NCBI GenBank assembly: GCA_008363215.1
Contig: RHKP01000020.1
Span: 25,524-89,523, forward strand
Direction of reading: 5' to 3'
Length of the DNA stretch: 64,000 nt
DNA from: Cyanobacteria bacterium CYA
GTDB taxonomy: Bacteria > Planctomycetota > Phycisphaerae > Phycisphaerales > UBA1924
Shown: in pieces, positions 50,370 to 58,764 of the stretch
Position numbering within the stretch: position 1 is the stretch's first letter
Layout: every line of letters begins with the position of its first letter
The notes under the pieces: generated by a model
Database searches by the model: none
What the model saw: the letters and a program-made list of their open reading frames with translations, nothing else
What the model was told of the DNA's origin: nothing
Made by a program: the position numbers and the translations under genes

Positions 50370-52322
50370 CTACGGGCGCCCGCCGAGCAGGCGTTCGATC
50401 TCGCGGTCGAGTTGGCGTCGGTCCCGCTCGTTGCGAGCCTTGTTGCGGGCCGACTGGAGCAGCCCGACCGCAGCCTGCGGCTGGTTCTGGTGCGCCAGGG
50501 CGTGGGCCAGTTCAATGGCGTCGGGCCCGAGTTGATCTTCACGCAGATGCCCGGAGAGCATCGAGGTCACCGTCGTGTCGGCGTACAGGCGCAGACGTCC
50601 GGCGTGCCAGAGGGCGTCGAGAAAGACCGGCTCCTTCTGGTCGCGGAGCGAGAGTCGGCGGAAACACGCGAGCACGTCGTCGGGCTTTCCGCTCAGGAAG
50701 AGCGGGAGCAGGGCTTCGCGCGCCACCTTGGCGTCGAATGACCGGGGCTGATCGCGCAGCAGGGCAGCGGCCAGGCGGGAGGCATCGTCGTTTCGCGCCA
50801 GCATCGACAGACATGCCAGGGCCTCTGAGAACCTGCGTTCTCCCACCAGCGTCTTGATCTCTTCGCCCAGGTCGACCACGCCCTGGAGAGGCAGCGGGTC
50901 TTCGGCGAATCGAACCGGCGGAATCGCCGTCGCCAGCGGGTCGCCGAAGGTGGCGATCTTCCATGCCGGTCCGTCGTCGGAACGCACGGCTGCGGCAAAG
51001 GGCAGCCCGACCATGAGCCGGCGCATGACCAGGGGCGTGGGCACGAAGCCGGCCAGCGTGGGTTCCTGCACCGAACCTGCGTAGGCGTAGGCGCCGTGGT
51101 CGAGCAGACGCCCCCCGACGGTGTCGAGGTTGCCGGGCCGCGTGGCCGAGAACGAGTGCACGAAGTAGACCATGGGCGGAGAGGCGAAGATGGGCATGTC
51201 GCCGGGCGCCCCTTCGCCCGGACGGAGGCGGAAGAAGTCGCCGTTGCCCATGGTGTTGACTGCGAGCAGTCCGGCGTCGATGGCGCGCACGCACGCGGCC
51301 CGCCAGTGTTCGAGCCCCTGGCGCGGCTCGTCGAAGACGGTGGTGACCAGCCCGGCGTCGGTCAGAGCGTTTGCGGCCTCGGTGCCGTCGAACGCGCTCC
51401 ACGGCTCGCCGGGCTCGTACCCGTCGAAGACCCACGCGGCCTTGGGACGGAGGAAGAGGCTGGACATCGCCAGGTAGGTCGAGCGGGGCTCGTTGCCTGA
51501 GAGTTGCCCGACGTAGGCCCAGCGTACGCCGGTGTCGGTGCGGCCGAGGACGTCGGTGGTGGCCAGGAAGTCGGGCGGATCATCCCTGGTGCGGATCTTG
51601 CTGGGGCAGTCGAGTGCGATGGTGATGGCGTCCACATGGTCGCCCATGCCCGACCAGGTCAGTTCGAGTCCCTCGGCCATTTCGCGGGCAAGACGCTCGA
51701 GTGCGGATGCTTGGTCTGGAGACAAGGCGGCGCTGAGGCGGCCTGGGCTGGGTGCAAAGGCCAGGATCTGTCGGCGCCCGGCAGCCAGTGCAACACCCCC
51801 GGGCCACTGGGCGCCTGCCGGGTCGGTGATGATGATCCCGGGTCCCAGGGCGTCGTCGGCCCGGAGGGCATCGACCCACTGTTGTGTGGAGGTGACCGAG
51901 CCAGGCTCGAGTGTGGCGTCGAAGACGGCCCGTTCCAGCCGGGCGATGCGGGCGCCCGATTCGTCGGGCAAGGCGATTGCATCGGCCGGTTCGTAGCGAA
52001 CGACGCGCGCCGGCTGGAAGGCGTGTACGAAACGGGCGATGTCGGCCCGGGCCTGCACCGACCCGTCGTCCCACAGCACCGGGAAGCGAAGTTCGCGCTC
52101 CCAGGCAGCGATGGCGTCAAGATATGCGGCCGGTCCCGTCACGATGACGACCACGGACAAGGCACGGACCTGTGCGTCGGTCTCGAACAGGCGTCGGCCC
52201 AGTTCGGCCGCGGGGGGAAGCGGCGGCGCCGGCGGGCCGATGGGCAGCGCCGGGAGATCCTGTCCATAGGCCCATCCGCCGCATGCGATCGTCGCCAGTG
52301 TGGCCACTGCGTGTCTGTGCAT
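50370..52322 (-). CDS. large exported hypothetical protein
   Basis: A 650-residue protein from ATG 52322. A TAGAGT box ends 8 nt upstream; the much longer frame that extends back over trpE is rejected. A signal peptide (about 1-21, ending WAYGQ) is followed by a Pro-rich start, then a mixed alpha/beta region. That region has GPGIIITDP, AYVGQLSGNEPRSTYLAMSS (domain core), VFDGYEPGEPW and PPMVYFVHSFSATRPG; the latter recalls clan CD peptidase-type folds, but no catalytic His-Cys pair is evident. The C-terminus is TPR-like (AIELAHALAHQNQPQAAVGLL). No family is assigned. Confidence 0.7.
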   Translation of the reverse strand: MHRHAVATLATIACGGWAYGQDLPALPIGPPAPPLPPAAELGRRLFETDAQVRALSVVVIVTGPAAYLDAIAAWERELRFPVLWDDGSVQARADIARFVHAFQPARVVRYEPADAIALPDESGARIARLERAVFDATLEPGSVTSTQQWVDALRADDALGPGIIITDPAGAQWPGGVALAAGRRQILAFAPSPGRLSAALSPDQASALERLAREMAEGLELTWSGMGDHVDAITIALDCPSKIRTRDDPPDFLATTDVLGRTDTGVRWAYVGQLSGNEPRSTYLAMSSLFLRPKAAWVFDGYEPGEPWSAFDGTEAANALTDAGLVTTVFDEPRQGLEHWRAACVRAIDAGLLAVNTMGNGDFFRLRPGEGAPGDMPIFASPPMVYFVHSFSATRPGNLDTVGGRLLDHGAYAYAGSVQEPTLAGFVPTPLVMRRLMVGLPFAAAVRSDDGPAWKIATFGDPLATAIPPVRFAEDPLPLQGVVDLGEEIKTLVGERRFSEALACLSMLARNDDASRLAAALLRDQPRSFDAKVAREALLPLFLSGKPDDVLACFRRLSLRDQKEPVFLDALWHAGRLRLYADTTVTSMLSGHLREDQLGPDAIELAHALAHQNQPQAAVGLLQSARNKARNERDRRQLDREIERLLGGRP

Positions 52323-52361
52323 GGTGCTCGACTCTAGCAGGGTGGCATAGACTGGCGGACC

Positions 52362-53948
52362 ATGCCCAGCCTTTCCCGCGAGCAGTTCGTCACGCTCTGC
52401 CGCAACGCCGATGAAAAGGACAGGATTGTCGTCGTGCCCGTCGGCATCCGCCTGCTCAGCGACCAGTTGACGCCGGTGCTGGCGTATCGGCGCCTTGTCT
52501 CGCCCGACGAGCGGACGGCCCCATCGTTCCTTCTCGAGTCGGTCGAGGGCGGGGAGCGGATGGGTCGGCACTCGCTGTTGGGATCTCGCCCCGCGCTGGA
52601 GGTTGTCGCTACGGGCGAGCGGGTGGAACTGAGCGACCATCGACTGGGTGCACGGGTTTCGCGGAGCGGCGAAGACCCGTTCGACGTGCTGCGGGCGACG
52701 CAGCGCCAACGGCGGCTGCTCATGCCGCCCGGCGCGGTCGAAGCGCGCCTGCTGCCCGACTGCGTGCTGGGCGGGTGGTTTGGTTATGCGGGCTACGACT
52801 CGGTGCGGTACGCCGAGCCGGGAAAACTGCCGTGGAGCGGAGCACCCGGGGACGATCGCGCGCTGCCTGATCTGCATTTCGGGTATTACGACGGAATCGT
52901 GGTGTTCGACCATATCGGCAAACTGGTGCACCTGGTGCAACTGGTGGAGGTTGAGCCCGGCGCCGACGCCGGCGAGGCCTACGACGCGGCCATTGATGTG
53001 CTGGACCGGCGCGCCGACGAGATTCAGGAGCACAGCAAGCCCCTGCCGCTGGGACGGGTCGACCAGGGCGGGGAGACCGCGGTGCTGCCGTCGAACATGA
53101 CGCGCGAGCAGCACGCGGCGATGCTGGCGCGGGCCAAGGAGTACATCCGTGCAGGCGACATCTTCCAGGTGGTGCTGGGGCAGCGCTTCGAGCGACGGAG
53201 CAAGGCTGACCCGTTCGACATCTATCGCGCACTGCGCGCGGTGAACCCCAGCCCGTACATGGTGTACATGCAGGCGGCGGGTTGCATTCTGGTGGCATCG
53301 AGCCCGGAGATTCTGTGCCGCGTGCGCCGGGAGCAGGGGCGCTTGGTGGTGACCAATCGTCCGCTGGCGGGCACGCGCAGACGCGGCGCGACGCCGCAGG
53401 AAGATGCGGCGCTGGAGGCTGAGTTGCTGGCCGACCCGAAGGAACGCGCCGAGCACGTGATGCTCGTGGACCTTGGGCGCAACGACGTGGGGCGGGTGGC
53501 AGAGCCGGGGAGCATCCGGCTCGACAAGGTGATGGCGATCGAGCGCTACAGCCACGTGATGCACATCAGTTCGACGGTGACGGGCGAACTGCGCGCGGGG
53601 CTGGACGCGTGGGACGCACTGCGAGCGGCGCTGCCGGTGGGCACGATCAGCGGGGCACCGAAGATCCGCGCGATGCAGATCATTGACGAACTGGAGCCGG
53701 TGCGGCGCGGGCCCTATGGCGGCGGCATGGGATGGGTCTCGCTCGACGGGCAGATGGACATCGCGCTGACGCTGCGGACCATCGTCGCGCCCACGGGCAT
53801 GCGACGAGGGGGCGCATGGACCTACCACATCCAGGCGGCCGGGGGCATCGTGGCCGACTCACAGCCCGAGGCTGAGTACATGGAGACAGTGAGCAAGGCC
53901 GCGGCCATGGCGCGCGCGGTCGACCTGGCAGAGCATGCCTTTGCGTAG
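52362..53948 (+). CDS. trpE: anthranilate synthase component I
   Basis: A 528-residue chorismate-utilising enzyme. The N-terminal LLES motif (SFLLESVEGG) is the tryptophan feedback site. The catalytic half has GDIFQVVLGQRF, NPSPYMVYM, SSPEIL, PLAGTRRRG, HVMLVDLGRNDVGRV and the C-terminal GTISGAPKIRAMQII and IQAAGGIVADS. It makes anthranilate with a TrpG partner, which is not adjacent. A TAGACT box lies 8 nt before the ATG; the gene is divergent from the exported hypothetical, with 39 bp between starts. Confidence 0.95.
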   Translation: MPSLSREQFVTLCRNADEKDRIVVVPVGIRLLSDQLTPVLAYRRLVSPDERTAPSFLLESVEGGERMGRHSLLGSRPALEVVATGERVELSDHRLGARVSRSGEDPFDVLRATQRQRRLLMPPGAVEARLLPDCVLGGWFGYAGYDSVRYAEPGKLPWSGAPGDDRALPDLHFGYYDGIVVFDHIGKLVHLVQLVEVEPGADAGEAYDAAIDVLDRRADEIQEHSKPLPLGRVDQGGETAVLPSNMTREQHAAMLARAKEYIRAGDIFQVVLGQRFERRSKADPFDIYRALRAVNPSPYMVYMQAAGCILVASSPEILCRVRREQGRLVVTNRPLAGTRRRGATPQEDAALEAELLADPKERAEHVMLVDLGRNDVGRVAEPGSIRLDKVMAIERYSHVMHISSTVTGELRAGLDAWDALRAALPVGTISGAPKIRAMQIIDELEPVRRGPYGGGMGWVSLDGQMDIALTLRTIVAPTGMRRGGAWTYHIQAAGGIVADSQPEAEYMETVSKAAAMARAVDLAEHAFA

Positions 53949-54025
53949 GACCGGTTTTCAACCGGTCGTCGGTGGGGCCGTCTGCGGGGCAGCAACCCGG
54001 AAGGCGAGGTTGCCGGCACAACCCC

Positions 54026-54031
54026 TACAAT
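54026..54031 (+). promoter_or_regulatory. -10 box for the FmdB-like gene, leaderless spacing
   Basis: TACAAT ends 5 nt before the ATG at 54037. No Shine-Dalgarno sequence is present. Confidence 0.5.
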
Positions 54032-54036
54032 CTCTC

Positions 54037-54336
54037 ATGCCGACGTATGTGTACGAAGTGCTCGATAACAAGGGTGAGGGCACGGGCGAGTTCTTCGAGG
54101 CCGTTCAGTCCATCAAGGACGATGCGCTGACCAGGCACCCTGAAACCGGCAAGCCTGTTCGGCGTGTGCCCCAGGCGTTCAACATCGCCGGCAAGTGGTC
54201 GGACCTGAAGAGCAAGGGCATGTTGTCGAACAAGAACCTCGAGCGCCTGGGTTTCACGAAATACGAGAAGCGCGGCGACGGGTACATGGAGCGTGTGGCG
54301 GGCAACGAGGGGCCCAGGTCGATTTCGGCGGATTGA
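54037..54336 (+). CDS. FmdB-like small protein without zinc-binding cysteines
   Basis: A 99-residue protein. The start MPTYVYEVLDNKGEG, GEFFEAVQSIKDDALTRHPE and GKPVRRVP follow the FmdB/putative regulatory zinc-ribbon template (MPxYxYxCxxCGxxFExxQSxxDxxLxxCPxCGxxVxRx). Every one of the four expected cysteines is replaced (V/D-N-K, R-H-P-E-T-G), so no metal site remains. The C-terminal half (SDLKSKGMLSNKNLERLGFT) is polar and helical. The start is fixed by a -10 box 5 nt upstream and the conserved MPTY. Confidence 0.75.
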   Translation: MPTYVYEVLDNKGEGTGEFFEAVQSIKDDALTRHPETGKPVRRVPQAFNIAGKWSDLKSKGMLSNKNLERLGFTKYEKRGDGYMERVAGNEGPRSISAD

Positions 54337-54373
54337 CACCGGCAACAGGCCAGTGCCCGGGCGGTGTTGCGAT

Positions 54374-56737
54374 TCACGCGAATGCCGGGCTTTCGAGCAA
54401 TGGCTCCAGCCGAACCGCCAGCGCGCCGGGCGAGAGAGGGTCGGCCTGGACGGTTGGAGCGGAGTGCTTGCGCAGTCGCGCCAGCGCGCGTGACCACGGC
54501 TCTGCATGGTCCAGAAGCAGCCCGCCGGCGTTCTTCGCGAGGAGTTCGGCCCCCGCACAGCGCCGGCGCGCCAGCACCGGCCTTCGCATGACCAGAGCGT
54601 CGGCCAGAAACCGCCCGGTGGACCAGGGCGAGGTATCCCAGGCGATTGCCGCGTCGGCCGCGGCCAGCGGCGCTTCGGGGGTTTCGGTCTGCCCGAGAAT
54701 CCGCACGCACGTGCGCATGTCGAGCGAGCCGACGATGCGGTCGAGCAGCGCGCTCTTGCGTCCCATGAGCAGCAGGATCGAACCATCCCGGCAGGCGAAG
54801 TCGCGCCACCCGCGCAGCATGTCGCGCAGGCCCGCATGCCCGGCGTGGGCGGCGCTGGCGCACGCGACATACGCATCCTCGTCGATCCCCAGCACGCGAC
54901 GTACGTCGTGCCGCAGTTGTGCGGCGTCGATGCTCGCCGGGTTGATCGCACTGCAATAACCCAGCGCGACGACGCCGGAGCCGGATTCCAGTGTTCCCAG
55001 ACGCGCCCGCACGCTGCCCATTTCCCGCGCCATGCCCGCGGCCCGGCGCTGCGCCATCGCCAGCGACGGCAACCACACATGGTGGGCGGTTTCCATCGCC
55101 AGCGTCGCCGGGTTGCGGATGGAGGCCAGTTCACGCGTTTCACGTTTCCAGTCGGCGTCGAGCGGACACCAGATCGAGCCGGGCACGGTGGAACTGAGAG
55201 AAATCGAAGGGCCACCGGTGCGCTCCATCGCCCAGCGCTGAAACCGCGCGGGGGCGCGCTGCAAGCGCTTGCGGGCCGGACGAAACTGGGTGACTTCTGC
55301 TCCGTCGAAGTGCCCGGCATCGGCGATGCAGTCGGCGACTACCCGCACTTCGTGCCCACGGGCGAGCAGTGCCCGGCAGATCACCCGTGCCCACGGGCCC
55401 GGCTGCTGCCAGCGCACGCGCCCGGCGTACTCAACGACGAGCGTGACTTTCAAGGCCTGGCCTCTGTTCACATGCACCGAATCGAACACACTGATCAATA
55501 ACAGCCCGACGAGCGCGAATCCCGGCCCGGCGAGATACGTGCCCAGTTGCTCGCGCCCGACGTATGCGAACGCGCCGCGCAGCGCGCACACGATGAACGC
55601 GCCGGCGATGACCAGCCCGACGGTCCCGCTGGTGGCCGCCACGTGCAGGACGGCGCAGTGGGCATGGTCGAGCACGCGCCGGTCTGCCGGGTCGATGCCC
55701 TGCTCGATCAGGTGCCGGTCGATCCAGGCGTGATACCCGCCGGCGCCGACGCCAGCGATCGGGTGCTCCACGAACGCCTCGATCGCCCACCAGTACATGA
55801 TGATCCGCGTGCCGGTCGACGTCGTGTATTCCTTCTCCTCAAATGCCCGCGTGATTTCATCGTGCGCGTTGTGGACCCGGCTCATGATCGGCTCGCGCAG
55901 GTAGATTCCCGCGGCCAGAAGAATCAGGGCAGCCACACCGAGCCCGGCCAGCAGGCGTCCGCGCTGTCGACTCGTCCACATCGCGATGCCGGCGACGATG
56001 ACGATCAGCCCGGCAGCGGCGATCCATGCCCCGCGCGTGCCGATCATCAGGATCGCCACCAGCGTCACGATGCTCAGCACAATGCCGACGAGGCGCATGC
56101 ACCCGCGACCCATCATCGCGGCCGGAAGATGCAGCCCAAGCGCGCCCGTCAGCATCGTCCCTCCCACCGCCGGGCCCCACCAGGCGGAAATGCGGTCCGG
56201 CGGGTGGTCCCACGGGAGCCAGTCGGCCCCATTGAACAACCAGTGCACCCACTGAGCCGCGTTGGTGATGAGGAACGAGCACGCCAGCACCATAATCAGG
56301 GTGCGCCGAAAGCGGATGACCGGCCAGAGCAGGATGATCAGCACCCCCCACCGCACCTCCGAGATTTCATCCAGCCCCAGCCGCACGTCCCCGGTCCAGA
56401 GCAGGGTCGTGAACTGCCAGACGGTCCAGGCGAAGATGAGGAGCGGAACCGGTTGAAGCAGACTGGACGCCCACAGCCGAATCGTGCGCCGCGTGCGGAG
56501 CAGGAAGAAGCCGCCGAGAATAACGGCCCCCACTTCGGCGGCACTGATGAAGGTCGTGAGCAATAGCACGGCCAGCGCGGCGACGTACGCGTGGCGCTTC
56601 ATTCCCGTCGGCACGTCGCGGGCTTGGCGCTCAAAGGCCGACTCAGCCCTGGCCGGGTTGAAAATACCGTGCTTATACCAAACAAACTGTGTCCCGGGCC
56701 GGTCGGGAGAAGGGTTGGGGGTGGATGGATCCGGCAC
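54374..56737 (-). CDS. O-antigen ligase-like/glycosyltransferase fusion protein
   Basis: A 787-residue protein; GTG 56737 has GGAG 6 nt upstream. Residues about 45-430 form ten to eleven membrane helices, with the Wzy/WaaL landmark TRIIMYWWAIEAFVEHPIAGVGAGGYHAW (split: TRIIMYWWAIEAF, HPIAGVGAGGYH) in a large periplasmic loop. At about 440 the sequence switches from the ligase tail (FDSVHVNRGQA) to KVTLVVEYAGRVRWQQPG, the start of a GT-B glycosyltransferase N-domain. The remaining 330 residues include LGYCSAINPASID, ILLLMGRKSALLDRI and a nucleotide-sugar-site-like GGLLLDHAEPW. The join is seamless in frame. Confidence 0.78.
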   Translation of the reverse strand: MPDPSTPNPSPDRPGTQFVWYKHGIFNPARAESAFERQARDVPTGMKRHAYVAALAVLLLTTFISAAEVGAVILGGFFLLRTRRTIRLWASSLLQPVPLLIFAWTVWQFTTLLWTGDVRLGLDEISEVRWGVLIILLWPVIRFRRTLIMVLACSFLITNAAQWVHWLFNGADWLPWDHPPDRISAWWGPAVGGTMLTGALGLHLPAAMMGRGCMRLVGIVLSIVTLVAILMIGTRGAWIAAAGLIVIVAGIAMWTSRQRGRLLAGLGVAALILLAAGIYLREPIMSRVHNAHDEITRAFEEKEYTTSTGTRIIMYWWAIEAFVEHPIAGVGAGGYHAWIDRHLIEQGIDPADRRVLDHAHCAVLHVAATSGTVGLVIAGAFIVCALRGAFAYVGREQLGTYLAGPGFALVGLLLISVFDSVHVNRGQALKVTLVVEYAGRVRWQQPGPWARVICRALLARGHEVRVVADCIADAGHFDGAEVTQFRPARKRLQRAPARFQRWAMERTGGPSISLSSTVPGSIWCPLDADWKRETRELASIRNPATLAMETAHHVWLPSLAMAQRRAAGMAREMGSVRARLGTLESGSGVVALGYCSAINPASIDAAQLRHDVRRVLGIDEDAYVACASAAHAGHAGLRDMLRGWRDFACRDGSILLLMGRKSALLDRIVGSLDMRTCVRILGQTETPEAPLAAADAAIAWDTSPWSTGRFLADALVMRRPVLARRRCAGAELLAKNAGGLLLDHAEPWSRALARLRKHSAPTVQADPLSPGALAVRLEPLLESPAFA

Positions 56738-56927
56738 GCGATTCTCCGGCTGGGCTCAACCGATAGGGTGCGTCAACGGTACCAAGGGGGCGGGCTGAAG
56801 GTGAGCCGAGGAAATGCCCGATCCGAGGGTGTCACGAGATCGTATCTTGTTTGGATCCGAACAAAAGTGAGTGACTGTTCGTTCGCGTTTTCGTACGCTT
56901 GAGGCACAGTCTGCGAGGATACCAGCG

Positions 56928-58712
56928 ATGCAGGAAATCGATCGCGTCTTGAAGGCCGCCTCCTGGAGGCTCTTCATCATCGACGTCTTCCGAACCGGCG
57001 TCGTGACGGCGACGATCACGCTGACGGCCTTGTTCGCGCTGCGCGCAGTCGAGAAGTTGTTCCCGGTCACTTTTGACTGGTCGCGGCTGTCCCTGATCGC
57101 CGGTGTCTCCGCGGTGTTCGTCGCGGTCTTGTGGGCGTTCCTGCGGCGGCATCGCGGGCTGCAACTGGCGCGCGAGGTGGACGAGCGCGCCGGGCTGTGC
57201 GAGTCGATCAGCACGGCCATGGTCGTCGCCGGGCAGGAAGACGGCTGGTCGCGCCTGGTGGTTGAGACGGCCCGCGAGCGGGCGCGCCGCGTCGTCGTCC
57301 GCGACGCCATCCCGATCAAGGCTCCGCGACTGTGGCAGGCGCCGCTGGCGCTTGCGGTGGCGATGGTCTGCGTGTGGTGGCTCCCCCGCTACGACCTGAC
57401 CGGGATGATCGCCCGCGAAGAGGCCGAAAAGCAGAAGACGCACGAAGTGCAGCGTGTGATGGCCGAGATCAAGGTCGATGAAGCCAAACTCGACGAACTG
57501 ATGCGTCGGGCGGGCGTTGAGCCGGGAGCGGGCGACGAGCCGCAGGATGCCGAGCCGAAGGCGGTCGATCCGAACCAGATCGAAGAGATCAGGCGTGAGG
57601 CGCTGCGCAAACTCACCAACCTGAGCGACCAGATCCAGGCCAGGCAGGAGAGCGACCAGGCCAAGGCGCTCGAAGCCATGCAAAACCAACTCAAACAACT
57701 CAGGACGCCGGGTGACGGCCCGCTGTCGGAGTTCTCGCGCAGCCTGGCGCGGGGCAACTTCGCCGACGCCAAGGAGCAGTTGGAGACGATCGCCCAGCAA
57801 CTGGCCGAAGGCTCCATGAGCGAGTCGGATCGCGCCAAGGCTCAGGAGCAGTTGGAGAATCTCAAGGAGCAGTTGGAGCAACTGGCCGAGAACACCAAGC
57901 AGTTGCAGCAGGCGCTGGAAGAGGCCGGGCTCTCAGCCGAACAGGCCCGGCAACTGGCCAAGGCTGCGTCTGATCCGCAGACGATGCAGCAGGCCCTGGA
58001 GAAGATGGAGGGTCTGAGCGAGCAGCAGAAGCAGCAGTTGCAGCAGATGGCGCAGGCTCAGTCACAGGCGTGTCAGTCGTGCAACGGCATGGCCGGCGCG
58101 ATGGGACAGATGGCGCAGGCGATGAGCCAGGAAGGCCAGCAGGGGCAGCAGGCCTCCGAGGGCGCCAACGCCATGTCCGACCAACTCGGACAGTTGGAGA
58201 TGGCTCAGCAGGAGATGCAGAACCTCCAGGCCGCTGCCTCGGAGTGCCAGAGCCAGATCAACAAACTCGGGCAGAGCATGTGCGAGGGCGGCGGCCAGCC
58301 CGGGCAGTGCTTCGGCGACGGGCAGGGTTCGCAGGGCAAGTGGTCCGAAGGCACGAGCATGTCGCAGGGCAACGGGTCCGGTGGGCCGGGCCAGGGCTCC
58401 GGCGGGGCGATGGATGAGCAGGTGACTGACTTTGCCCTCGAGCGCGTCAAGCAGCGGGTCGAGAACCAGGGCGGGCCGATCATCGGACAGACCATCGTGT
58501 ACGGCGCCCAGGTGCGTGGCGAGTCCAAGGCTGAGTTCCGGCAGGCGGTGGCTGCGGCCCGCGTCGAGGCCGCCAACGCTCTCGAACAGAAGGCCGTGCC
58601 GCGCAAGTACCAGTCGAACGTCCGGGGCTACTTCGGGCGACTGCCCGAGATCACAGACAAGTCCGCGAGCGAGAAGCCGGCGACGGTCGAGCCCGAGAAG
58701 AAGTCGGAGTGA
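56928..58712 (+). CDS. DUF4175-like membrane protein with long Gln-rich coiled coil
   Basis: A 594-residue protein from ATG 56928 (weak GAGGAT site; TACGCT box at 56893-56898 gives a leader of about 30 nt). Two N-terminal membrane helices (about 17-38, 50-70) and a third near 142-160 enclose a short domain with LAREVDERAGLCESISTA, as in DUF4175-type proteins of Bat/MoxR operons. Residues about 190-480 are a highly charged Gln/Glu/Lys coiled coil (LKEQLEQLAENTKQLQQALE and similar). A Gly/Ser-rich segment and a short C-terminal domain follow. The function is unknown. Confidence 0.72.
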   Translation: MQEIDRVLKAASWRLFIIDVFRTGVVTATITLTALFALRAVEKLFPVTFDWSRLSLIAGVSAVFVAVLWAFLRRHRGLQLAREVDERAGLCESISTAMVVAGQEDGWSRLVVETARERARRVVVRDAIPIKAPRLWQAPLALAVAMVCVWWLPRYDLTGMIAREEAEKQKTHEVQRVMAEIKVDEAKLDELMRRAGVEPGAGDEPQDAEPKAVDPNQIEEIRREALRKLTNLSDQIQARQESDQAKALEAMQNQLKQLRTPGDGPLSEFSRSLARGNFADAKEQLETIAQQLAEGSMSESDRAKAQEQLENLKEQLEQLAENTKQLQQALEEAGLSAEQARQLAKAASDPQTMQQALEKMEGLSEQQKQQLQQMAQAQSQACQSCNGMAGAMGQMAQAMSQEGQQGQQASEGANAMSDQLGQLEMAQQEMQNLQAAASECQSQINKLGQSMCEGGGQPGQCFGDGQGSQGKWSEGTSMSQGNGSGGPGQGSGGAMDEQVTDFALERVKQRVENQGGPIIGQTIVYGAQVRGESKAEFRQAVAAARVEAANALEQKAVPRKYQSNVRGYFGRLPEITDKSASEKPATVEPEKKSE

Positions 58713-58764
58713 ACCACCTTTGCGTGAACGCCGGCAGCGCCGCCCACGGGCGGTGCTGTGCTTT

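Noticed and set aside
50370..53828. 1152-codon minus frame as one large gene
   Set aside because: The part beyond 52322 is antisense to trpE. A signal peptide and a promoter-like box support a start at 52322.
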